DNA of 7,372 bases, taken from the NCBI GenBank assembly GCA_037441725.1, contig JBBIRT010000149.1:1-7372 (forward strand). The letters run 5' to 3'. The position numbers and the translations under genes are program-made. Positions 1-5,910 of this stretch are shown here, piece after piece. Numbering within the stretch: the stretch's first letter is position 1; every line of letters begins with the position of its first letter. The DNA comes from JBBIRT01 sp037441725. GTDB taxonomy: Bacteria > Desulfobacterota > BSN033 > UBA1163. The notes under the pieces were generated by a model that saw nothing but the letters and a program-made list of their open reading frames with translations, made no database searches and was not told the DNA's origin.

Positions 1-340
1 CACAGATATTATAACGGCCGGTCATACAGTTTCTACAGAAACCGCACCCTTTGTGTGGCTCTCCTGCCACTCGGTCCCCCTTTGAAAAACCAAAAGCCCC
101 ATGCCCCACCCTGACAATCGTTCCTGCCCATTCGGGTCCAATAATGGCAGGATAGCTTTTAGGCCAAAGCCCCTTGAAGGCCCCTTTGATAATCTTTGGA
201 TCTGTTCCACAAATGGCCACTGCCTCTACTTTTGCAAGGACCTCTCCTGGCCCTGGCTCGGGAACATCCACCTCCCTCAATTCAAATGCATCTATCCCTG
301 TCAAAATAAGAGCGTTCATCTTATCTGGAATATCCGACAT
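1..340 (-). CDS. Zinc-type medium-chain alcohol/polyol dehydrogenase, N-terminal 113 residues (cut by left edge)
   Basis: This is the N-terminal GroES-like domain of an MDR-superfamily NAD(P)-dependent dehydrogenase; the rest lies beyond the window. The ATG at 340 follows AGGAGG with a 6-nt spacer; a second Met at residue 8 is possible. Visible landmarks are PEPGPGEV (28-34), the catalytic-zinc cysteine in CGTD (C44), the GxE motif (68-70), and the structural-zinc cysteines C99, C102, C105 and C113. The usual catalytic histidine of the GHE motif is proline here (GPEWAG, P69). It sits 14 nt after the transketolase stop, so it is probably the last visible gene of the operon. Family knowledge: such enzymes oxidise secondary alcohols of polyols and sugars. 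Beside an IolN-like hydrolase, a scyllo-inosose 3-dehydrogenase (IolM-like) role is an inference; sorbitol- or threonine-dehydrogenase-like roles are alternatives. Confidence 0.9.
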   Translation of the reverse strand, partial: MSDIPDKMNALILTGIDAFELREVDVPEPGPGEVLAKVEAVAICGTDPKIIKGAFKGLWPKSYPAIIGPEWAGTIVRVGHGAFGFSKGDRVAGEPHKGCGFCRNCMTGRYNIC

Positions 341-354
341 TCCTTTCCTCCTTT

Positions 355-2394
355 TTAGAGTTCCATGCCCTTCTTTTCTGTGAGTTCAAGGCGTTTAATA
401 ATCTGATTTGCTGATAGACCATACTTTTCATAGAGGTCAGCCGCACTCCCGGATTCAGCAAAACCAGATAGGGCAATGGATTGAAACCTGACCCTTAGAT
501 TCTTCTTATAAATTACATTAAGGACTTCATCTTTGAGTCCACCATTCTCAAAATGATCCTGAAGCGTACATAGATACCCTGTCTCTAAGGCAGCTGCTTC
601 GATGATGGACTCATCCACGGGTCTGATGGTAGGCATATCAATGACACCAACCCTTTCTTTTACCCTTTGAGCTACCAGAAGAGCTTGGATGATGATCGGT
701 CCGGAGCAAATAAACGTGATGTCCTTTCCATCTCTGATTTTATACCCCTTCCCGATCTCAAAATCCTGCCTTGGGGTCACTCCATAACGATTGTTTTCGC
801 TGTAAATCAGATCGGTGGGATTTCGACCCACTCTGAAATAGAGAGGTCCTTCATATTGAAGTGCCTTTTCAATGAGGCTATCTGCCTGGATGGCATCTGA
901 AGGTTCAATCACCATGAGGTGAGGGAGGATTCGCATGGCTCCAATATCTTCGATTGACTGATGACTGACCCCATACTCCCCAAGGGCAATCCCGGTATGG
1001 CTTCCAATGATCTTTACATTGAGTCTGGGATATGAAATATCCTGTCTGACCATCTCCCATGCCCGGCCTGTTGAAAATATTCCAAAGCTATTTACCACAG
1101 GGATCTTTCCGCAGCTTGCCATCCCTGCTCCCATACTCATCATGTTGGCCTCTTGAACTCCCACATTGATTGACCTTCTGTCAATCAAAGAGTCTGCCTT
1201 TTCAGGATAGCGTTCAATAAACTTGGTCGTCCCGCATGGGCCTGCCAGATCTGCATTAAAAACAAAAATCTTTCTAAATTCACCGAGACGGGCTAACCCA
1301 TTTCCATAACCAATTCGAGTAGCCGTAGGTTCATTGTAGAGCTGAGGAGGATTTTTCTTTACAATCTCTTTGAAATCTTGTTGATCTTCTTTAGATTCTG
1401 TTTTGATCCGTGGTTTCATTTTGATCTGATAAGGTTTCTGCGAAGCAATCTTTCTTTCCAGGATCTCGATCTTAGAGAGAAAGTCCCTCTCAGCCCTCTG
1501 ATATTCTTCCAGGGTGAGGGGAAGGGCATGGTACTGATAAACATTCTCAATCTCTGGAATACCCTTGCCTTTGATGGTATTGGCCACGACCATTAGAGGT
1601 TTATCCACTTGCCCCCGTGTCTTTTTAAAATAGTTCAGGACATCGATGATGGCATAGAAATCATGCCCACTGATGACCTTAACATCCCAGTTAAAGGCCT
1701 TTAACTTTTCATCCAGCGGCTCTAACGAATTGATCTGATCCACCGATCCATCTACCTGAAGGCGATTGTAATCGATAAACCCGCAAATGTTATCCAGCCT
1801 CTTATTGGGGATGGTCAAACAGGCCTCCCAGGTCATTCCCTCCTGAAACTCTCCGTCACTGAGGATGACAAAGACGTTGTAATCATACCCATAAACTTTA
1901 GCATGAAGAGCCATTCCAGCGCCTATAGAAAGTCCGTGGCCTAAGGAGCCTGTACTAAAATCCACTCCCCTCGTCCCATGTTCTGTTTTCTTTCCATTGT
2001 CATTGAAGACTCGATACATGGCAGGATGGCCTTCAAGAGGAGAGTCAATTTTACGATAAATCTTTAAAAGATCCTCGCTGAAGAAACCTGCCTGGGCAAG
2101 GGTGGCATAGAGTGCTGGGGCAGCATGACCTTTACTCAACACGACCCGGTCACGATCATCCCAGAGGGGGTCAGAAGGATCGTAGCGCAAAATATTCTCC
2201 CAAAGGTCGGTTTGAGGGTCATATATTCGACCGAAGTAAAGGACAGTTAAAATATCGACAATGGAGAGGGATCCGCCAGGATGCCCAACCTTTGATTTGG
2301 TGATATTTTCGATGGCATTCTTTCTGATTTTCGTGGCTAATAATTCTAACCGGTCAATCTCTCCTATCTGGTCAAGATACTTTCTTTGTAACAT
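355..2394 (-). CDS. Transketolase, single-chain, split-type sequence (TPP-dependent)
   Basis: A 679-residue thiamine-diphosphate transketolase, which moves a two-carbon ketol unit from a ketose to an aldehyde in the cytoplasm. N-terminal TPP domain (about 1-305): GHPGGS (37-42), SKGHAAPALYA (87-97), GSLGHGLS (149-156) and the TPP/metal motif SDGEFQEG (179-186) with N210 in DYNRLQVDG. A charged linker (about 306-350) leads to the pyrimidine domain (about 354-520) with catalytic glutamate E415 in NVGVQEANM, then GEYGVSHQSIEDI (472-484). A C-terminal domain follows (about 545-679). The sequence resembles the two-subunit transketolases of archaea, Thermotogae and Firmicutes joined end to end, rather than the E. 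coli TktA type. The start is fixed by an in-frame TAA two codons upstream; AGGAG lies 11 nt before the ATG, with AAGGGG closer. It is 32 nt after the hydrolase gene. Its operon place suggests a dedicated catabolic substrate rather than general pentose metabolism (inference). Confidence 0.93.
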   Translation of the reverse strand: MLQRKYLDQIGEIDRLELLATKIRKNAIENITKSKVGHPGGSLSIVDILTVLYFGRIYDPQTDLWENILRYDPSDPLWDDRDRVVLSKGHAAPALYATLAQAGFFSEDLLKIYRKIDSPLEGHPAMYRVFNDNGKKTEHGTRGVDFSTGSLGHGLSIGAGMALHAKVYGYDYNVFVILSDGEFQEGMTWEACLTIPNKRLDNICGFIDYNRLQVDGSVDQINSLEPLDEKLKAFNWDVKVISGHDFYAIIDVLNYFKKTRGQVDKPLMVVANTIKGKGIPEIENVYQYHALPLTLEEYQRAERDFLSKIEILERKIASQKPYQIKMKPRIKTESKEDQQDFKEIVKKNPPQLYNEPTATRIGYGNGLARLGEFRKIFVFNADLAGPCGTTKFIERYPEKADSLIDRRSINVGVQEANMMSMGAGMASCGKIPVVNSFGIFSTGRAWEMVRQDISYPRLNVKIIGSHTGIALGEYGVSHQSIEDIGAMRILPHLMVIEPSDAIQADSLIEKALQYEGPLYFRVGRNPTDLIYSENNRYGVTPRQDFEIGKGYKIRDGKDITFICSGPIIIQALLVAQRVKERVGVIDMPTIRPVDESIIEAAALETGYLCTLQDHFENGGLKDEVLNVIYKKNLRVRFQSIALSGFAESGSAADLYEKYGLSANQIIKRLELTEKKGMEL

Positions 2395-2426
2395 GACCCC
2401 TTAGGCTCCTCTACTCTTAATTTCGA

Positions 2427-3521
2427 TTAATAGGGTCCAATCCTTGGTAGGGAATAGACGGATTTCCAACCCGGGCTTCCTGGTTCTTTAAGATAAGGCT
2501 CCATCTCTTTATTCGTACGGAAGGTTGTTTTTTCTGGCTCTGGGACCTCCCCTGCTGGCCAGGTGTTAAGGATCTCATTTTGGAGTAAAACAAGATACTC
2601 ACAGATGGCAACGACAGGACGCTTTGCCTTCTCCTTTGATGCCAGGGTGGCCTTTCCCACAACCCCTTCAGGAGTGGCCACGAGTTCAAGAGGGCTATCC
2701 CCTGCCCTTGCCTTATAAGTATTGGGCCGGTATAAGTCCTCGACGGACTTATCAATATGGCCATCAGGAAGGTATTTAAAATCTTCCATCAGGCCTGTAT
2801 CCACTGCATATTTCATCTCCACCATCTCTGGAAAAAGGAGAAGCCCCAGAGAGGTTTCAGGCTCATCTGCATGGACAAATCGTGTGGAAAACTGACCCCC
2901 GAACGCTTCGATCTCAAAAAATTCACGGACAGCCCTGTGCCATTCGAGGGCAAGATAGAAGCCTGGAAGTTGATAGGTATTCAGAAATCTTTTAATCGCC
3001 TTTTCAATCTCATTCTGCTGAGCATGGTTGTTGATCCAAATCTGCTTTCTAAACCCATCATTCCAAAGTCCATACATGATATGCATGATGGTCTGCTCGA
3101 AAGCATCATCACTAACCATCACGGTTCCAAACATCCCCTGATGCCATGGGGGATGGACACCGTAATTGATCGGATAGGCAATATTGATGGGGGCGCCCAT
3201 CTTCTTTGTCTTTCTACGAACGGCTTCAGCAATTCGAGTGACCAAAAGGATATCGAAACCGCTTACAGTATGCTGCCCATGATTCTCGGTCGAGCCGACA
3301 GGCACTATAACAATATCATTCTTTCTTCGATTTTCAACCAGCTCTTTTCGGATGGTATTTTGAATATAAGAACCTGGCTTTTCAATCTCCCCCGGAGAAG
3401 GAATCCCATACTCCACAAGCATCGTATCAATCTCTTTATCGGTCATCTGGGAGATCCTCTGTTTCAACCTTCCCACGGATGTGTCTTCAAAAAAAGGGGT
3501 TCGAATTGGTATCTTTTCCAT
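2427..3521 (-). CDS. Creatininase-family hydrolase, IolN-like (candidate 3-dehydro-scyllo-inosose hydrolase)
   Basis: A 364-residue cytoplasmic metal-dependent hydrolase of the creatininase family. The family signature PVGSTENHGQH (74-84) carries likely metal ligands E79 and H81, with D90 next (SGFD). NNHAQQNE (164-171) replaces the common NGHGGN motif and supplies H166. HADEPETS (217-224) matches the family HAGExETS segment. It is longer than typical members (about 250 residues), with roughly 45 extra residues before the signature and an extended C-terminus. The motifs LWNDGFRKQ (152-160) and EWHRAVREFF (193-202) remind me of the Thermotoga IolN group, which opens the ring of diketo-inositol to 5-keto-L-gluconate; this is from memory, so the substrate is a hypothesis. 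Other creatininase relatives act on amides and cyclic imides. The ATG has AGGAGG with a 6-nt spacer. It lies 35 nt after the regulator gene and 32 nt before the transketolase gene. Confidence 0.85.
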   Translation of the reverse strand: MEKIPIRTPFFEDTSVGRLKQRISQMTDKEIDTMLVEYGIPSPGEIEKPGSYIQNTIRKELVENRRKNDIVIVPVGSTENHGQHTVSGFDILLVTRIAEAVRRKTKKMGAPINIAYPINYGVHPPWHQGMFGTVMVSDDAFEQTIMHIMYGLWNDGFRKQIWINNHAQQNEIEKAIKRFLNTYQLPGFYLALEWHRAVREFFEIEAFGGQFSTRFVHADEPETSLGLLLFPEMVEMKYAVDTGLMEDFKYLPDGHIDKSVEDLYRPNTYKARAGDSPLELVATPEGVVGKATLASKEKAKRPVVAICEYLVLLQNEILNTWPAGEVPEPEKTTFRTNKEMEPYLKEPGSPGWKSVYSLPRIGPY

Positions 3522-3556
3522 TTTTAGCCTCCTGTCTTAAATGCTTTCTGGTTCCC

Positions 3557-4132
3557 TTATTTAATTGAAAAGACCCAGGGAATTGAATTTACCCAGACCG
3601 CCAAAGCCCTTTTCTTCCCTGGATTCGATATACGATGAGGAGCAGACGAACGGAGTGTGATCGTGTCGCCTGGTTTCATCCTAAAGACTTTACCATTGAC
3701 CTCCACTTCGAGTTCCCCTTCGAGTAAAAGCCCGCATTCCTCCCCTTCATGGGTATAGGGTTGCCTACCGGTAGAGGTGCCTGGAGGCCATTGGTTTAAA
3801 ATAAATTCAAAAGGAACGTGTACATTCCTTGTTAAGAGTTGAAATTGGACCCCCCCTTCGGTCGTCAAAGTCTTTCTCTCTCTTTGATTCATTAAGAAAG
3901 AAGATGATTCTTCAAGGTTTGAAGCATCAACGACGAGTTGAGCAAGGGTGGTCTCCAAGGCATCCCCAATCGATTTCAACGTGCTGAAAGAGGGATTGAT
4001 GATCCCCCTCTCAATTTGAGAGAGGAGGCTGGAAGAACATCGACATCGCCTAGCGACTTCGTTGAGGGTCAACCCCTTCTGCTTTCTGAGATCTCTAATC
4101 CTAATCCCGAGGCCATGTGAAACCTTTGACAT
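3557..4132 (-). CDS. XRE-family transcriptional regulator with C-terminal cupin sensor domain
   Basis: A 191-residue XRE-cupin regulator. The helix-turn-helix domain (about 8-66) shows IRDLRKQKGLTLNEVA (12-27) and LLSQIERGIINPS (36-48), the standard recognition-helix region. The cupin domain (about 108-185) has motif 1 with H128, E131 and E132 in YTHEGEECGLLLEG, and motif 2 with PGD (155-157) and APH (164-166). Such proteins bind DNA as dimers and sense a small metabolite, often a substrate or intermediate of the adjacent catabolic operon. It is the first gene of the minus-strand operon, so it probably controls this operon and the binding-protein gene (inference). The ATG at 4132 has no strong Shine-Dalgarno (only AAGTGA about 10 nt upstream), suggesting low translation, common for a regulator. 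The ligand cannot be read from sequence. Confidence 0.9.
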   Translation of the reverse strand: MSKVSHGLGIRIRDLRKQKGLTLNEVARRCRCSSSLLSQIERGIINPSFSTLKSIGDALETTLAQLVVDASNLEESSSFLMNQRERKTLTTEGGVQFQLLTRNVHVPFEFILNQWPPGTSTGRQPYTHEGEECGLLLEGELEVEVNGKVFRMKPGDTITLRSSAPHRISNPGKKRALAVWVNSIPWVFSIK

Positions 4133-4156
4133 ATTTTATTTTCACTTAATGAATTT

Positions 4157-4185
4157 AAGATATACTAAATATTCTAAAAAGTCAA
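4157..4185 (-). promoter_or_regulatory. Predicted sigma-70 promoter of the regulator-led operon
   Basis: On the minus strand, TTGACT (4180-4185) is followed after 17 nt by TATCTT (4157-4162), leaving a leader of about 20 nt before the regulator ATG at 4132. The -35 box is a 5/6 match and the -10 box 4/6. A TTCTAAAA element (plus strand 4172-4179) lies in the spacer and TTCTAAAT (4206-4213) upstream; both resemble the half-sites at the binding-protein promoter. The call rests on motif match and position only. Confidence 0.5.
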
Positions 4186-4273
4186 ATCTCTCTCGATTTA
4201 TTCCTTTCTAAATACCATTTCTTCCTACTCTTCCCATGATTTCGTACGATCGGTGAAGAGTTTAATATTGGAT

Positions 4274-4314
4274 GAAAAAGAAGAGGCCTCTTTCAAACCC
4301 AAAAGGAGGCCTCT
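4274..4314 (-). terminator. Rho-independent terminator of the substrate-binding protein gene
   Basis: A perfect 9-bp GC-rich stem (4282-4290 with 4306-4314, AGAGGCCTC/GAGGCCTCT) encloses a 15-nt loop. In the minus-strand transcript it is followed by a T-rich run (TCTTTTTC, 4281-4274). It begins 8 nt after the stop codon of the binding-protein gene. Transcription from that gene therefore probably ends before the regulator, which has its own promoter. The left arm with its next base is itself a 10-bp palindrome (AGAGGCCTCT, 4282-4291), so the two arms are also direct repeats. There is no T-run on the plus-strand side, so it works in one direction. Confidence 0.8.
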
Positions 4315-4322
4315 CTATAAAA

Positions 4323-5594
4323 CTACTTTTTAATGGGAACAGTCTTTCCTGCTGTTGGGATCTGGGGATGTTCTTTATTATAGGTGATGATGATTTCCCA
4401 TGGCCATTTCTTTCCCTTCACCCACTGCCCTCCTACCAGAGGTGTTTTTGAATAATTCTTCTCATTATATTTAATCGGCCCCACTATCGTATTCATATTG
4501 GTTGCAGCAATGGCTTGACGAATCTTCTCCTTATCTAAGGTTTGGGCTCTCTTCAAGACGTCTGCCACAATTTCAAAGGCCGCATATTTATATCCCAGAG
4601 GTTGAGTCCACTGCTTCCCTGTCTTGGCTGTCCATTCATCGCAAAGCTGTTTAGCGGTTTTCCCAGAAAGAGAGGATTTAAAGGGATGGCTGGGGCTCCA
4701 CCAGATTTCTGAGGTGAGACCATTGGGAAGGTTTCCTCCAAGAGCCTCTACGGCAGAGGGGAAGAGGATCGCTTTACCAATCGTAACGACTTTGGGGACG
4801 AATCCCTGTTGATGGCACTGCCTCCATGCATTGGCCCAGTCAGGAGGAATCAGATTGCCGAGGATAATCTCCACGTTCTCTTTCTTCCATGCCGAGATAA
4901 AAGTCCCGAAATCCTGCAGTCCATATGGAAATCTCCCCATATCAATGACCTTATATCCCCTCGTGGGTAATACTTCATGAAACACTTTCGACCAGGAGAC
5001 GCCGTCAGGATCGTTCCCCATTAGCAATCCCACAATCTTATTGGTAGGGACCTGATCCCACATCCCGATATAAACAGGAACAATATCCTCCTTCACAGAC
5101 CAGAAGGCATGGAAAGACCATTTGTAAGGACCACCCTCCAGCCAAGGTTCAAGAGGGGCATCCAAGGCCACACAGGGGACCTGATATCGCTCACACATAC
5201 TGGTCACAGGATTCACGGTGTCGGGGGTATGAAGGGCAACCATGATATCAATCTTATCATTTAAAATCAGTTTGGAAGCCACATCAGCAGCCTTGGTGGG
5301 ATCACTGGCCGTATCAACTAATTTCAACTTGAGAGGAAGTTTTTTCCCTGCCTCCTTGATAAAAATGCCTCCCTGTTTGTTGATCTCTTCTATGGCAAGC
5401 TCATCGGCCCAAGGAGAAGCCTCCCCAAAGGAAGCAATGGGACCTGTGGATGGGTTGGGATGACCAATCAGAATATAATCCCTCTTTTCTGCCTGAACCG
5501 ATCCGGTTAAGGCAAAGCATCCTATGGTCATTGTAAAAATGATTCCCCAAAAGACCATCCCCCATAACGATTTTCGAATGTCTATTTTTTTCAT
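4323..5594 (-). CDS. ABC transporter substrate-binding protein, branched-chain amino acid (LivK/Peripla_BP_6) type
   Basis: A 423-residue periplasmic solute receptor that delivers ligand to an ABC importer. A Sec signal peptide is clear: basic start (MKKIDIRK), hydrophobic core (about 9-30) and a probable cleavage after VQA (A35). The mature start DYILIGHPNPSTGPIASFGE (39-58), with ADELAIEEINKQGG (64-77) soon after, is the classic first lobe of type I binding proteins. VDTASDP (about 93-99) and the ADVASKLI segment follow in the usual order. The family is named for Leu/Ile/Val, but members also bind aromatic acids, amides, urea and other small acids, so the ligand is open. The ATG has AAGGAGG with a 9-nt spacer. 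No permease or ATPase gene adjoins it, and a terminator follows, so it appears monocistronic. Its position upstream of the catabolic operon suggests it gathers that pathway's substrate (inference). Confidence 0.93.
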   Translation of the reverse strand: MKKIDIRKSLWGMVFWGIIFTMTIGCFALTGSVQAEKRDYILIGHPNPSTGPIASFGEASPWADELAIEEINKQGGIFIKEAGKKLPLKLKLVDTASDPTKAADVASKLILNDKIDIMVALHTPDTVNPVTSMCERYQVPCVALDAPLEPWLEGGPYKWSFHAFWSVKEDIVPVYIGMWDQVPTNKIVGLLMGNDPDGVSWSKVFHEVLPTRGYKVIDMGRFPYGLQDFGTFISAWKKENVEIILGNLIPPDWANAWRQCHQQGFVPKVVTIGKAILFPSAVEALGGNLPNGLTSEIWWSPSHPFKSSLSGKTAKQLCDEWTAKTGKQWTQPLGYKYAAFEIVADVLKRAQTLDKEKIRQAIAATNMNTIVGPIKYNEKNYSKTPLVGGQWVKGKKWPWEIIITYNKEHPQIPTAGKTVPIKK

Positions 5595-5614
5595 AATAAC
5601 CAGCCTCCTTTCTT

Positions 5615-5645
5615 TATTAGAATATGAATGAATCTGGTTCTAATA
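5615..5645. promoter_or_regulatory. Candidate operator: 8-bp perfect inverted repeat over the -10/start region
   Basis: TATTAGAA (5615-5622) and TTCTAATA (5638-5645) are perfect inverted copies with a 15-nt spacer, about 23 bp centre to centre, so near two helical turns. The right arm overlaps the -10 box and the spacer covers the predicted transcription start, as expected for a repressor site. Similar TTCTAAA elements occur at the regulator's own promoter (4172-4179, 4206-4213). Binding by the XRE-cupin regulator is an inference. Confidence 0.45.
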
Positions 5646-5669
5646 TATCAAATCGAATTGGCTTGTCAA
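5642..5669 (-). promoter_or_regulatory. Strong predicted sigma-70 promoter of the substrate-binding protein gene
   Basis: On the minus strand a consensus TTGACA (5664-5669) is separated by 16 nt from TATATT (5642-5647), in an AT-rich tract. The predicted start near 5635 gives a leader of about 40 nt before the ATG at 5594. A strong promoter suits an abundant periplasmic receptor. Confidence 0.7.
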
Positions 5670-5754
5670 TAAAAAAATTTCATTATTTGTTAAATCTTAA
5701 AAAAATAATTAATTTTGCTTAAATCGTTCCTGCCAGAGTTAGAAGGGATAGGAC

Positions 5755-5779
5755 TGCGGAGGGATGTCCACCCTCTGCA
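5755..5779. other. Intergenic hairpin upstream of the chaperone gene
   Basis: A 9-bp stem with one G-T pair (5755-5763 with 5771-5779) closes a 7-nt loop. Neither side has a T-run, so it is not a typical terminator. It overlaps the start of a possible 27-codon ORF (ATG at 5764, TGA at 5845-5847). Apart from this hairpin and the binding-protein promoter and repeat, nothing else was recognised in 5595-5910; no convincing plus-strand promoter for the chaperone was found. Confidence 0.35.
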
Positions 5780-5910
5780 AAATCTACCTTCACCAGATCG
5801 GGCAAACCATCATCCCTGACGGATCATTAAGTTTCCCCCTTCAATGAGAGATTACGAATTTGTCCTCCACCATTGACAACACAGGAGGAATACGACATAA
5901 GGAATGCAGG

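Noticed and set aside
355..2394. Sulfoquinovose (sulfo-transketolase) pathway
   Set aside because: That pathway uses a two-gene transketolase with an isomerase and sulfonate-handling genes; none are seen, and the neighbouring hydrolase does not fit.
2757..3527. Long 256-codon open frame on the plus strand
   Set aside because: It lies entirely opposite the hydrolase gene, whose metal-binding motifs are clear; the antisense product shows no recognisable domain and has no good ribosome binding site.
4242..4249. 8-bp palindrome TCGTACGA upstream of the regulator promoter
   Set aside because: It is short, has no second copy at the other promoter, and is within chance expectation.
5480..5594. Lipoprotein signal (Cys26 after TIG) in the binding protein
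   Set aside because: The residue at -3 is Thr rather than Leu/Val/Ile, and a good signal peptidase I site (VQA, residues 33-35) follows; a lipid anchor is possible but less likely.
5845..5847. In-frame TGA between the small ORF and the chaperone as a selenocysteine codon
   Set aside because: No suitable downstream hairpin was seen, and TorD-family proteins have no upstream domain or selenocysteine.
5860..5910. TTG at 5860 as the chaperone start (17 extra residues)
   Set aside because: Only a weak GAGAG precedes it and the extra residues do not look like the family; the ATG at 5911 has AAGGA at 7 nt.
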